From: Lysinibacillus sp. FJAT-14745
Lineage (GTDB): Bacteria > Bacillota > Bacilli > Bacillales_A > Planococcaceae
DNA: 64,000 nucleotides
Reading direction: 5' to 3'
Assembly: GCF_001275675.1 (NCBI RefSeq)
Contig: NZ_LITM01000003.1
Location: 62,001 to 126,000 of the forward strand
The notes under the pieces were generated by a model that was not told where the DNA came from, did not search any database, and saw only the letters and a list, made by a program, of their open reading frames with translations. The position numbers and the translations under genes are program-made. Within the stretch, counting starts at the first letter, position 1, and every line of letters starts with the position of its first letter. This document shows, piece by piece, positions 9,756-18,347 of the stretch.

Positions 9756-11183
9756 TTAGAACAATTTTTTCATTGTAATAAATTTCATATCTGTCATTTC
9801 CTCGATTGCCCACTTAATACCTTCGCGTCCGTAGCCACTCATTTTTACGCCACCGTATGGCATATTATCAACCCTGAATGTCGGAATATCATTAATAATA
9901 ACAGCACCTGCCTGTATTTCATCCGCTGCACATAATGCATCTTGTAACACATTCGTATATATTCCAGCATTTAAGCCAAGTTCCGACTCATTCACTAGTC
10001 GAATAGCGTCGTCTAATGTTTCATATGAAACAATTGAGACGATTGGCGCGAATGTTTCCTGACAAACAATTTTCATATCCGACGTCACATTTGTCATAAC
10101 AGTTGGCGTTAAAGTACGTTCTGTGAATGTTCCTCCTGTTGCAACTACCGCACCTTGTGACTTTGCTTCCTCAATCCATTGACGAATACGTTCAACTTCT
10201 TTTGGATTAATCATTGCACTAACATCCGTATTTGTATCTAGTGGATCACCTACCACTAATTTCTCTGTTTCAGCTACAAACGCCTTTGTAAATTCATCAA
10301 TAATAGATGCGTGTACATAAATACGTTGTAAGGAGATACAAACTTGTCCAGCAAAATTAAAGGCACCACCGACACAACGCGAAATAATTTTATCAATTGG
10401 TGTCGATGGCTCGACAATTACTGCTGCATTGGAACCAAGTTCTAAAGTGACTTTACGCAAGCCTACTTTTTCTTTAATGCCTAGTCCAACCTTACCACTT
10501 CCAGTGAATGTCACCTTTTTCACAAGAGGGTGAGTCACAAGTGTATCACTTAGCTCCCCACCACTACCTGTAATAATTTGAAGCGCACCATTAGGTAGCC
10601 CCGCTTGTTGGAAAATTTCCGCCATCACGATCGAACTTAATGGTGTTTGCGTCGCCGGCTTTAAGACAACTGTATTTCCAACTGCAAAAGCAGGACCTAA
10701 TTTATGTGCCACTAAATTAAATGGAAAATTAAATGGTGCAATGGCAGAAATTACACCTAGAGGTTCTCGTTTTGTCCAGCCAATACGATCCCCTGCCCCA
10801 GGTGCAGCGTCCATCGGTACCATTTCACCCTTTGCTTGCTTAGCTCCCTCCGCAGCAAATTGGTAGGTTGCTATTGTGCGTTCTATTTCAGTTAAACCTG
10901 CTGATATTGGCTTACTCGCCTCTAAGGCCAAAATTTCAGCTAATTCCGCTTTACGCTGGCGCATAATGTCGACCACTTTATATAATATTTCGGCGCGATC
11001 GTAGGCTGTTGTCTTTTTAAACGTTTGGAATGCCTCCTGTGCACCTTCTATTGCTTGCTCAACGTCAGAAATTGACGCCTTAGCTACTTTTGCAATAACC
11101 TCACCACTATAGGGTGATTTCAACTCATATGTTGCCTTTGTGTTCTGCCACTGGCCATTAATCCAAAGTTTTGTTTCCTTCAT
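9756..11183 (-). CDS. NAD(P)-dependent aldehyde dehydrogenase
   Basis: A 475-residue ALDH-superfamily enzyme oxidising an aldehyde to an acid. The NAD-binding core APFNFPFNLVAHKLGPAFA, the glycine motif FTGSGKVG, the general-base glutamate in LELGSN and the catalytic cysteine in FAGQVCISLQR are all present. The sequence resembles lactaldehyde/phosphonoacetaldehyde/GapN-like branches more than the acetaldehyde branch at 12940, but the substrate is not certain. ELGSN replaces the commoner ELGGN. The start is the ATG at 11183 with AGGTGC-type ribosome binding sequence. Confidence 0.88.
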   Translation of the reverse strand: MKETKLWINGQWQNTKATYELKSPYSGEVIAKVAKASISDVEQAIEGAQEAFQTFKKTTAYDRAEILYKVVDIMRQRKAELAEILALEASKPISAGLTEIERTIATYQFAAEGAKQAKGEMVPMDAAPGAGDRIGWTKREPLGVISAIAPFNFPFNLVAHKLGPAFAVGNTVVLKPATQTPLSSIVMAEIFQQAGLPNGALQIITGSGGELSDTLVTHPLVKKVTFTGSGKVGLGIKEKVGLRKVTLELGSNAAVIVEPSTPIDKIISRCVGGAFNFAGQVCISLQRIYVHASIIDEFTKAFVAETEKLVVGDPLDTNTDVSAMINPKEVERIRQWIEEAKSQGAVVATGGTFTERTLTPTVMTNVTSDMKIVCQETFAPIVSIVSYETLDDAIRLVNESELGLNAGIYTNVLQDALCAADEIQAGAVIINDIPTFRVDNMPYGGVKMSGYGREGIKWAIEEMTDMKFITMKKLF

Positions 11184-11225
11184 CCTGCAAATGCACCTCC
11201 AAAAATCAAGTTCTTCTTTATTGTA

Positions 11226-12188
11226 TCACGAAGAACTTGATGCTACAGCTGCTGCACTAACTGCCGCGAACATCGTTGCTTGCTGTGCTTGAATCAATAA
11301 TTCAATAGATGACATGATCGTCATTGATAAGGATTGTTGCACTTGCGCCATATCATAAATTGCAATTTGTATGGCCATAAATAACACAAATTCACGATGC
11401 CATTTTAAAAGTTTCATACCCTTTAATTCATGATATAAATCAACAATCTGTTGCAGCTGTACTTGATTCACTTCGAGGATTGCTAAAAAGCCAAGTAATG
11501 GATAGTGCATCGTCTTGACCTTTACATCCTGATTCTTTAGTGTGTCACGGATTGTCGCAACATTTGGCACTAGTTTATTATCATATTGAGGTGATAAGAA
11601 AGTCAGCACTTGCGATAGCCATTGAAGCTCATTACCCGCATTAAAATTATATGTACGTAATTCTTTATAATAACGATTCATTGTTTCCGCACGTAGCTCA
11701 ACATCATCAGATGGGCTACTTAACAATACTGCATAAGGAATATCATCGTATGACGTTAAAAACTTATGATGTTTACGGATTGCATCAAATAATGCACGCG
11801 CTGCCTGTGCATGTGCACGTTTCTCACGTTCCTCTTCCGTTAAAAACTGTGCACCAATAAAACTAAAATTCCCACTTCTAAATTTTGCTTCCTTCATTAT
11901 GTTAACGTTGTTCAGTAAATTTTTCACCGCTAGTTCTGCATCCTCTTGCTCCATCAAATTCGCAGCAATACTATAGCCTACCGCTGTTCTTAACGGAGAT
12001 GTCCATGACGTTTGCTTTTTCACTTCTTGTAATACTTCTTTATATTTAACGGAATCAAACAGTTTCCCAGATGCCACATATTTGCTAGCAATGGCTAACA
12101 CAATTTTACGATCTACCGTCCATCCGACAGCCTTTGAGACATCCTCCACCATATTTGTAAACTGATTTTCAATCATAACAAAATCCAT
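11226..12188 (-). CDS. DUF4003 family protein
   Basis: A soluble, mostly alpha-helical protein of 320 residues. The N-terminal FTNMVEDVSKAVGWTVDRKIVLAIASKYV and the later RSGNFSFIGAQFLTEEEREKRAHAQAARALFDAI segments look like the DUF4003 family of Firmicutes, which has no established role. The ATG at 12188 has AAAGGAG about ten bases upstream; the in-frame GTG at 12197 lies too close to it. The C-terminus is alanine- and serine-rich. The gene precedes the aldehyde dehydrogenase on the same strand with only 42 bases between them, so co-transcription is possible. Confidence 0.65.
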   Translation of the reverse strand: MDFVMIENQFTNMVEDVSKAVGWTVDRKIVLAIASKYVASGKLFDSVKYKEVLQEVKKQTSWTSPLRTAVGYSIAANLMEQEDAELAVKNLLNNVNIMKEAKFRSGNFSFIGAQFLTEEEREKRAHAQAARALFDAIRKHHKFLTSYDDIPYAVLLSSPSDDVELRAETMNRYYKELRTYNFNAGNELQWLSQVLTFLSPQYDNKLVPNVATIRDTLKNQDVKVKTMHYPLLGFLAILEVNQVQLQQIVDLYHELKGMKLLKWHREFVLFMAIQIAIYDMAQVQQSLSMTIMSSIELLIQAQQATMFAAVSAAAVASSSS

Positions 12189-12251
12189 GTTTAACACGCT
12201 CCTTTTCCATATTTACGTAATCAAACAAAAAAGGATTCATCCATTTTGGCT

Positions 12252-12345
12252 CCCATAACGAGGGGTTGATTTCCGTTCCGTCTGGTCGCTTTCCTGGGAG
12301 GGGCGTTTAATGAGCCGATGTTTGATTGAAATGACCAGTAGAGAG
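12252..12345. repeat. Dispersed intergenic repeat, copy 1 (GTTGATTTCCGTTCC type)
   Basis: Contains GGGGTTGATTTCCGTTCCG, then CGCTTTCCTGGGAGGGGC and a GATGAGCCGATG-like segment. The same series of words recurs at 51523-51845 and 58141-58190, and in reverse at 30185-30345. The pattern resembles the long dispersed hairpin repeats seen between genes in Bacillus genomes. It lies upstream of the DUF4003 gene. Confidence 0.7.
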
Positions 12346-12429
12346 TCCTTATTCGAAACCTAACAAGATTGATTACGATTATTTTGGTATTACGTAATAC
12401 ATACACTTTTCCAGAAAAATGAACATAGA

Positions 12430-12461
12430 AAAACAGCAGCAATACTTTTTGCCGCTGTCTC
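12430..12461 (-). terminator. Probable terminator of the aldehyde dehydrogenase/DUF779 operon
   Basis: Minus-strand ACAGC and GCTGT arms enclose a long loop and are followed by TTTTT. It is the first terminator-like hairpin beyond the DUF779 stop at 12559. The stem is short, so strength is uncertain. Confidence 0.45.
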
Positions 12462-12471
12462 TAAAAGCAAT

Positions 12472-12493
12472 CAATTATGCCTCGGCATAATTG
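12472..12493. repeat. 22-bp palindromic intergenic repeat, copy A
   Basis: A perfect palindrome of the form CAATTATGCC-TC-GGCATAATTG. It continues into CATCCGGAGGCTTTAAC, which also follows the copy at 33085. Further copies are at 26827, 33085 and 41466, with partial ones at 15808 and 51947. Confidence 0.85.
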
Positions 12494-12558
12494 CATCCGG
12501 AGGCTTTAACATCTGTAACTGTCGTTTCACTTACGTTACAAAAAACATTTGAAAGAAG

Positions 12559-12924
12559 TTAAATTAACCCTAATTCCTTTAACTCCTCTGTTGAAAAGGC
12601 TCTTGACCTTGTTAAGAATCGTTTACCTTCGACGCCTTCAAGTGAAAACATACCACCTCTACCATCGACAACGTCCAAGATTATTTGTGTATGCTTCCAA
12701 TAGTCATATTGATTTTTATGCATATAGAAGGGAGCACCACCAATCTCTCCTAGGCAAACATCTTGATCACCTAATAGTAAGTCGCCCTCTGGATAACACA
12801 TTGGCGAAGAGCCGTCGCAGCATCCACCTGATTGATGAAATATAACAGGTCCATGCTTTTCTTTCAATAATTCGATTAGTGCTAGCGCTTCTTCTGTTGC
12901 TATAACACGTTCGACCACGCTCAT
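12559..12924 (-). CDS. DUF779 protein associated with aldehyde dehydrogenase
   Basis: A 121-residue cytoplasmic protein with the cysteine-rich motif HQSGGCCDGSSPMCYP near residues 30-45 and the segment GGAPFYMHKNQYDYWKHTQIILDVVDGRGGMFSLEG, both diagnostic of DUF779. This family is usually encoded beside acetaldehyde/alcohol-type aldehyde dehydrogenases, as here: it lies 15 bases downstream of the 12940 gene. The conserved Cys and His residues suggest metal binding or an accessory redox role, but no function is proved. Confidence 0.88.
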   Translation of the reverse strand: MSVVERVIATEEALALIELLKEKHGPVIFHQSGGCCDGSSPMCYPEGDLLLGDQDVCLGEIGGAPFYMHKNQYDYWKHTQIILDVVDGRGGMFSLEGVEGKRFLTRSRAFSTEELKELGLI

Positions 12925-12939
12925 GCACCTCCCTATTGA

Positions 12940-14460
12940 TCAGAAGAAACCAAGTTTGTTTTCGCTGTAGCTAACTAATAGGTTTTTCGTTTGCTGATAA
13001 TGCGCTAACATCATCTTATGGTTTTCACGACCAACACCCGACATTTTATAACCACCGAACGCCGCATGTGCAGGATAAGCATGGTAGCAGTTTGTCCAAA
13101 CGCGCCCTGCTTGAATACCTCGACCGAAGCGATAAGCTGTATTCATATCACGTGTCCATACACCTGCACCTAGACCGTATAATGTGTCATTCGCAATTTC
13201 CAACGCTTCTTCTTTTGTTTTAAATGTTGTTACAGCAACAACTGGCCCGAAAATTTCTTCTTGGAAAATACGCATTTTATTGTGCCCTTTGAAGACAGTT
13301 GGCTTAATGTAGTAGCCATTTTCAAAGCCTGATCCTACATTATTTTTCTCTCCTCCAATTAGACATTCGGCACCTTCTTGCTTACCAATATCTAAGTAAG
13401 AAAGGATTTTTTCCATTTGCTCACTTGAAGCTTGCGCACCCATCATCGTATTCGGATCAAGTGGATTCCCAACTTTAATCGCTTCAACACGCTGTAAAAC
13501 ACGCTCCATAAATTTATCGTAAATAGATTCTTGAATTAATGCACGAGAAGGACATGTACATACTTCACCTTGGTTTAATGCGAATAATACAAAGCCCTCA
13601 ACTGCTTTATCTAAAAAGGCATCATCTTCGTCCATAATATCCTCAAAGAAGATGTTTGGCGATTTGCCGCCCAATTCTAATGTAACTGGAATAAGGTTTT
13701 GTGAAGCATATTGCATAATTAAGCGACCTGTCGTTGTCTCACCAGTAAAGGCAATTTTACCGATGCGTGGATTCGATGCTAGTGGCTTCCCTGCCTCTAA
13801 GCCAAAGCCATTGACAACATTTAGTACACCTGCTGGCAATAAATCTTCTATTAATTCAACGAGCACCATAATCGAAGTTGGTGTTTGCTCTGCAGGTTTT
13901 AACACTACACAGTTTCCAGCTGCAAGTGCAGGTGCTAACTTCCAAACAGCCATTAATAACGGGAAGTTCCAAGGGATAATTTGACCTACTACCCCAATTG
14001 GCTCATGGAAATGATAAGCGACAGTATCATTATCGATTTGACTTACTGCGCCTTCTTGTGCACGTAAAGCTCCCGCAAAATAACGGAAATGATCAATGGC
14101 AAGAGGGATATCTGCATTTAATGTCTCACGTACCGCTTTTCCGTTATCCCATGTTTCGGCAACGGCTAACTTTTCTAAGTTTTGTTCTATGCGATCCGCA
14201 ATTTTAAGTAAAATGTTTGCACGCTCTGTTGCGGATGTTTTTCCCCATGCATCTTTTGCGGCATATGCTGCATCAAGTGCAAATTCAATATCCTCAGCAG
14301 TAGAACGAGCTACTTGTGTAAAAACTTGTCCAGTAACAGGTGTAACATTGTCAAAGTATTGTCCTTTCACTGGAGGTGTCCATTCCCCACCAATGTAATT
14401 ATTATATTTCTCTTTGAATTGAACTACCGACCCTTCAGCGTTTGGAAATGCATAAACCAT
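12940..14460 (-). CDS. Acetaldehyde-type aldehyde dehydrogenase (AldA/ExaC-like)
   Basis: A 506-residue NAD-dependent aldehyde dehydrogenase. The substrate-binding and Rossmann segments ([24 protein letters not shown]), the glycine motif FTGETTTG, the general base in [14 protein letters not shown] and the catalytic cysteine in [13 protein letters not shown] are present. The extra CTC after the catalytic cysteine and the partnership with DUF779 place it with acetaldehyde dehydrogenases that detoxify ethanol-derived aldehyde. It starts at the ATG after AAAGGGGAG. A perfect inverted repeat at 14504-14538 just upstream is a candidate control element. Confidence 0.92.
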   Translation of the reverse strand: MVYAFPNAEGSVVQFKEKYNNYIGGEWTPPVKGQYFDNVTPVTGQVFTQVARSTAEDIEFALDAAYAAKDAWGKTSATERANILLKIADRIEQNLEKLAVAETWDNGKAVRETLNADIPLAIDHFRYFAGALRAQEGAVSQIDNDTVAYHFHEPIGVVGQIIPWNFPLLMAVWKLAPALAAGNCVVLKPAEQTPTSIMVLVELIEDLLPAGVLNVVNGFGLEAGKPLASNPRIGKIAFTGETTTGRLIMQYASQNLIPVTLELGGKSPNIFFEDIMDEDDAFLDKAVEGFVLFALNQGEVCTCPSRALIQESIYDKFMERVLQRVEAIKVGNPLDPNTMMGAQASSEQMEKILSYLDIGKQEGAECLIGGEKNNVGSGFENGYYIKPTVFKGHNKMRIFQEEIFGPVVAVTTFKTKEEALEIANDTLYGLGAGVWTRDMNTAYRFGRGIQAGRVWTNCYHAYPAHAAFGGYKMSGVGRENHKMMLAHYQQTKNLLVSYSENKLGFF

Positions 14461-14503
14461 TTTACTTCTCCCCTTTACACAAAATAATGAGAAAATAATC
14501 TAC

Positions 14504-14538
14504 AAATATCGTTATTTTTTATCGAAATAACGATATTT
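14504..14538. promoter_or_regulatory. Perfect 14-bp inverted repeat upstream of the aldehyde dehydrogenase
   Basis: AAATATCGTTATTT and AAATAACGATATTT are exact complements separated by seven bases. The site is 44 bases upstream of the start codon, in the position of a 5' leader or promoter. It has no adjacent T tract strong enough to be a convincing terminator, so I read it as a likely operator. Confidence 0.55.
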
Positions 14539-14663
14539 TCATAGACACCCTCTTACTCAATATATTGTCAGAAACGAAAAATAATTTCAACTTTTTTAAA
14601 TATTTTTAAATTAACACTAAAATCTTTACAAGTAGGTTGCTATGAAAGCACATGGAACGAAGT

Positions 14664-14768
14664 ATGAGTGAAGAAGAGACTCACGAAAAACATTTTCCTG
14701 GAGTGGATTGTGTAAGCTGTGGCGAAGAGCTATTTTTGCTAGAAAAGCTTCTAAGATTCACGGTGTGA
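14664..14768 (+). CDS. Possible 34-residue CxxC microprotein or gene remnant
   Basis: A short open frame, MSEEETHEKHFPG followed by VDCVSCGEELFLLEKLLRFTV. The CVSCGEE motif could bind metal. No convincing ribosome binding site precedes it, and the segment may be the tail of a decayed gene. It is listed only because the pattern looks protein-like; I do not recognise a family. Confidence 0.2.
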   Translation: MSEEETHEKHFPGVDCVSCGEELFLLEKLLRFTV

Positions 14769-14817
14769 CCAACTATAATGTATACTTAAAAATAATATAA
14801 ATGTATAGGAGAACAGT

Positions 14818-15519
14818 ATGCGCATTAATAAATATTTGAGTGAAACAGGTATCGTATCTCGTCGCGGTGCGGATAAATGGGTAGAAGAAGGTAAAGTAAC
14901 AATTAATGGTGAACTTGCTACAGTCGGTAGTCAAGTAGAAGCTGGTGATCTGGTTTGTGTTGATGGAAAAGAGGTAAAGAAAGAAGAACAGCTCGTATAT
15001 ATTGCCTTAAACAAACCAGTAGGAATTACAAGTACAACTGAACGTCATATAAAAGGAAATGTCGTTGATTTTGTCAATCACCCTCTTCGCATTTTCCATA
15101 TTGGACGGCTAGATAAAGAGTCAGAAGGGCTATTATTACTGACAAATGATGGTGACATCGTCAATAAAATTTTACGTGCGGAAAACCATCACGAAAAAGA
15201 ATATATCGTGCAAGTTGATAAACCTATTACGGAGCAATTCATCAAAAAAATGGGGGCCGGTGTAGATATTTTAGATACTACAACCCTACCTTGTTATGTC
15301 GAAAAAATATCTGATAAAGTCTTTAAAATCGTTTTAGAGCAAGGTTTAAATCGTCAAATACGTCGTATGTGTTCAGCACTTGGCTACTCCGTTAAGCGTC
15401 TACAACGCATTCGTATTATGAATATTAAGCTTGGCAATTTAAAAGTTGGACAGTGGCGCGATTTAACAGATAAAGAACGAACAGAACTATTCAGACTACT
15501 TAAATACACACCAAAATAA
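14818..15519 (+). CDS. rluF: 23S rRNA pseudouridine synthase, RluF type
   Basis: Converts a uridine of 23S rRNA (U2604 in the E. coli RluF family) to pseudouridine. The 233-residue protein has an N-terminal S4 RNA-binding domain ([32 protein letters not shown]) and the RsuA/RluB/E/F catalytic core with the active-site aspartate in [19 protein letters not shown]. The C-terminal [25 protein letters not shown] is typical of RluF rather than RsuA. ATAGGAGAACAGT precedes the ATG. The decayed small gene at 15542 follows after 22 bases. Confidence 0.9.
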   Translation: MRINKYLSETGIVSRRGADKWVEEGKVTINGELATVGSQVEAGDLVCVDGKEVKKEEQLVYIALNKPVGITSTTERHIKGNVVDFVNHPLRIFHIGRLDKESEGLLLLTNDGDIVNKILRAENHHEKEYIVQVDKPITEQFIKKMGAGVDILDTTTLPCYVEKISDKVFKIVLEQGLNRQIRRMCSALGYSVKRLQRIRIMNIKLGNLKVGQWRDLTDKERTELFRLLKYTPK

Positions 15520-15541
15520 AGCACTTTAAGGGGATTGAACT

Positions 15542-15759
15542 ATGCTGTCAATTCGAAGTACTGAGCCGTTAACAGGAGCACGTATTAGCGGCGATTTTTG
15601 GGATTTAGACATTTAGCAGCGTTTGCTCTCCGATTAATGTTAGAAGACGATGAGTATGTAATACTAAAATCACAACTCATGGAAGCGGCGATTACTACAA
15701 AAAAATCGTTACATGAAATCGAAATTAAAGCTAAATATCCAGAAACTATTTCGTGGTAA
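15542..15759 (+). pseudogene. Frameshifted small gene, DUF6904-like remnant
   Basis: A strong ribosome binding site (AAGGGG) precedes an ATG at 15542 that reads MLSIRSTEPLTGARISGDFWDLDI and then stops at TAG. Coding character resumes in another frame as HLAAFALRLMLEDDEYVILK and ends KYPETISW at 15759. The N-terminal pattern LTG-x-x-ISGDF-x-DL and the C-terminal YPETISW are what I recall of small DUF6904-type proteins. An internal deletion plus frameshift explains it. A terminator follows directly, supporting a former gene. Confidence 0.55.
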
Positions 15760-15768
15760 ATAGGAAGC

Positions 15769-15794
15769 GCCGTCTCAACTAATTTTGAGACGGC
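15769..15794. terminator. Terminator hairpin
   Basis: GCCGTCTCAA pairs perfectly with TTGAGACGGC across a six-base loop, followed by a T-rich stretch. It ends the plus-strand rluF region and faces the convergent cupin gene. Confidence 0.75.
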
Positions 15795-15831
15795 TACTTT
15801 TCTTCTAATCAATTATGCCTGCTAAAATAAG

Positions 15832-16326
15832 TTAAATTTTCGTGTAAGCCATTTTTCGAATAACTTCCTCGTGCTGTGGATAGTCAGCTAAAAGCTCATC
15901 TTGTGTAAATAATTCGAAGTCTTCAAAATCAAAGCCTGGTGCAACCATACAGCCTACTAAACTATATGTATCTGCATCCTCTACGGATGAGCCAAATATA
16001 GTATTTTTCGGTACTGCTAGTTGTGGTACTTCTCCTGCCTCAACATTTAACCCAAGCTTCTTCGCCTCATATATACCATCCGGGAAAATCATATGGACTG
16101 TTAGCGGACTGCCAGCATGATAATACCAAAGCTCGTCCGATTTCAAGCGATGCAAATGAGATATATCTTGTGAACGAAGTAAGAAATAAATACTCGTATA
16201 AATTGGTCTTTGTACATCCCTTACAGCCATATCTTCAGATGCTCTAAATGAGGATATATAATACCCTCCCTCTGGATGCTCTGCTAAATTTAATTTCTCA
16301 ATAAAATACTGTGCTGAATACTTCAT
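15832..16326 (-). CDS. Cupin superfamily protein (DUF985)
   Basis: A 164-residue cytoplasmic protein with a double-stranded beta-helix. The EHPEGGYYISSFRA start, STYFLL-like strand, SHLHRLKSDELWYYHAGSPL and the C-terminal VGCMVAPGFDFEDFELF are the conserved stretches of the Cupin_5/DUF985 family. HLH-x6-ELW resembles the cupin metal or ligand site. Members have been linked to sugar epimerase-like folds, but the activity is unknown. Confidence 0.85.
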   Translation of the reverse strand: MKYSAQYFIEKLNLAEHPEGGYYISSFRASEDMAVRDVQRPIYTSIYFLLRSQDISHLHRLKSDELWYYHAGSPLTVHMIFPDGIYEAKKLGLNVEAGEVPQLAVPKNTIFGSSVEDADTYSLVGCMVAPGFDFEDFELFTQDELLADYPQHEEVIRKMAYTKI

Positions 16327-16433
16327 AAAACATCACTCCTTTCGTCCACATTACCAAATAATAAACGACGAATGCTACTGCTATTTCGTCGATCTGAACA
16401 TTCTACTTCGTTTTGGCCTTTCTTTCTTGTCGC

Positions 16434-16768
16434 TTTGACTTCTTTCCGTCACTTTGATCATTCCTTCCGTCGTTTTGCCCTTTCTTTCCGTCACCTTGGC
16501 TGTTCTTTCCGCCGCTCTAGTCTTTCTTTCCGTCGCTTTGACTTCTTTCCGTCGCTTTGATCATTCCTTCCGTCGTTTTGCCCTTTCTTTCCGTCACCTT
16601 GACTGTTCTTTCCGTCGCTCTAGTCTTTCCATCCATCGCTTTGACTTCTTTCCGTCGCTTTGATCATTCCTTCCGTCGTTTTGCCCCTTCTTTCCGTCAC
16701 CTTGACTGTTCTTCCCGTCGCTCTAGTCTTTCCTTCCGTCGCTTTGACTTCTTTCCGTCGCCTTAGCC
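16434..16768. repeat. Nested minisatellite: 103-bp tandem units built of about 20-bp monomers
   Basis: TTTGACTTCTTTCCGTC starts at 16434, 16537, 16640 and 16743, an exact 103-base period. Each unit holds five 20-21 base monomers of the form TTTCCGTCGCTTTGAY with variable tails. Degenerate flanking monomers extend from about 16372 to 16805. Because 103 is not a multiple of three, all plus-strand frames appear open over the array; there is no ribosome binding site, so it is probably not coding. It lies between the cupin and livF genes. Confidence 0.9.
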
Positions 16769-16860
16769 TTTTTTATCCTTCACTTTAACTGGTCTATCCG
16801 TCTTTTTTACTCCCTTCGCTCATAAAAAAGACGCCTCAGAAATTGAGACGTCTTCTCCCT

Positions 16861-17568
16861 CTATAAACCACCTAAATAAGCTGCCTTTACTTGTTCACTC
16901 TCTTGAAGCTCTTTTGCTGTCCCTGATAATACTATACGTCCCGTTTCAAGTACGTACGCACGATTTGCTACTGATAAGGCCATATTCGCATTTTGCTCAA
17001 CAAGTAATACGGTTGTACCCTCTTTGTTGACTTGCTCAATAATATTAAAAATATTTTTTACCATGAGTGGCGCAAGCCCCATTGAAGGTTCATCCATTAA
17101 TAACAATTTTGGTTTTGCCATTAATGCTCGCCCCATCGCTAGCATCTGTTGCTCACCACCAGATAATGTACCTGATTGCTGTTTACGACGCTCCAAAAGA
17201 CGTGGGAATAATTCATACACATGATCCAGATCTTTTTTGATGCCAGCTTTATCGTTACGAAGATATGCCCCTAGCTCTAAGTTTTCTTCAACGGACATAT
17301 TGGCAAAAACACGGCGCCCCTCTGGAACATGTGAAATGCCTGATTTTACAATTGTCTGTGCAGCCTTCCCTGCGATAGAGAAGCCTTCATATTCAATGAT
17401 GCCACCCTTTGGTTTTAATAAGCCTGACAATGTTTTTAATAATGTACTTTTACCAGCACCGTTTGCACCAATTAACGTTACGATTTCACCCTCATTTACT
17501 TCTAAAGAGAGGCCCTTTAATGCTTGAATGTTACCGTAAAATACATCTATATTTTGTACTTTTAACAT
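16861..17568 (-). CDS. livF: Branched-chain amino-acid ABC transporter ATPase LivF
   Basis: Second ATPase of a high-affinity branched-chain amino-acid importer, peripheral on the membrane. The 235 residues include Walker A GANGAGKST, the signature LSGGEQQMLAMGRAL and Walker B LLLMDEPSMGLAP; the last is characteristic of LivF. It is the final gene of the operon, starting on the TAATG overlap with livG. A hairpin-like GAGACGTC segment follows the stop. Confidence 0.93.
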   Translation of the reverse strand: MLKVQNIDVFYGNIQALKGLSLEVNEGEIVTLIGANGAGKSTLLKTLSGLLKPKGGIIEYEGFSIAGKAAQTIVKSGISHVPEGRRVFANMSVEENLELGAYLRNDKAGIKKDLDHVYELFPRLLERRKQQSGTLSGGEQQMLAMGRALMAKPKLLLMDEPSMGLAPLMVKNIFNIIEQVNKEGTTVLLVEQNANMALSVANRAYVLETGRIVLSGTAKELQESEQVKAAYLGGL

Positions 17569-18347
17569 TAGCTGATAACCTCCTCGCCAAGGTAAGCTTC
17601 AATTACCTTTGGATTGTTGCGAATTTCTTCTGGTGTCCCATCAGCGATTAATTGACCGTGATCGAGCACGTATATACGTTCACAAATCCCCATAACTAAG
17701 CTCATATCATGCTCAATTAGAAGAATTGTTAAGCCAAATTCTTTACGAATAAACGCTATTAATTCCATTAAATCATGCGTCTCCTGCGGGTTCATCCCTG
17801 CTGCTGGCTCATCTAATAAAAGCAACTTAGGATTCGCAGCTAGGGCGCGAGCAATTTCTAAACGGCGTTGCATCCCATAAGGTAAATTTTTCGCAAGCTC
17901 ATCCTTATAAACATCTAAGCCAAAGATCTTTAGAAACGCAATAGATTGATGCTCCATTTCTGCCTCACCTTTAAAATGATTCGGCAAGCGGAAAATAGAA
18001 GACCACATGGAATGCTTTGCAAGCGAATGGTTCGCTACCTTAACATTATCTAAAACAGATAGCTCTTTAAATAAACGAATATTTTGGAATGTACGGCTAA
18101 TACCTTTTTGTGTTACTTGATAGGGTGCAAGCCCGTTCAACTTTGTACCGTCAAATGTAATCGTGCCTTCAGTTGGCTTATACACTCCGGTAAGCATGTT
18201 AAAACTTGTTGTTTTACCAGCACCATTAGGCCCTATAAGACCCACTAGTTCTCCTTGATTTAGGTACATATTAACGCCCTGTACCGCCTTTAAACCACCG
18301 AATTGAATGCCCATGTTTTCAACATTGATAAGAAGGTCTCCAGTCAT
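17568..18347 (-). CDS. livG: Branched-chain amino-acid ABC transporter ATPase LivG
   Basis: 259-residue ATPase with Walker A GPNGAGKTT, the LivG-type signature LPYGMQRRLEIARAL and Walker B LLLLDEPAAGMNP, and the C-terminal VLDHGQLIADGTPEEIRNNPKVIEAYLGEE found in LivG. It partners LivF and the two permeases LivH and LivM. Start and stop overlap neighbouring genes by single bases (TAATG), so the four genes are tightly coupled. Confidence 0.93.
   Translation of the reverse strand: MTGDLLINVENMGIQFGGLKAVQGVNMYLNQGELVGLIGPNGAGKTTSFNMLTGVYKPTEGTITFDGTKLNGLAPYQVTQKGISRTFQNIRLFKELSVLDNVKVANHSLAKHSMWSSIFRLPNHFKGEAEMEHQSIAFLKIFGLDVYKDELAKNLPYGMQRRLEIARALAANPKLLLLDEPAAGMNPQETHDLMELIAFIRKEFGLTILLIEHDMSLVMGICERIYVLDHGQLIADGTPEEIRNNPKVIEAYLGEEVIS

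Noticed and set aside
16372-16766. Open frames of 60-70 codons rich in FRRF-type repeats
   Set aside because: They arise because the 103-base tandem array shifts frame each unit, leaving all plus frames open. No ribosome binding site, and the frames differ from unit to unit.
16372-16805. CRISPR array
   Set aside because: The units are contiguous with no unique spacers, and no cas genes are present. The same applies to the 43598 array.
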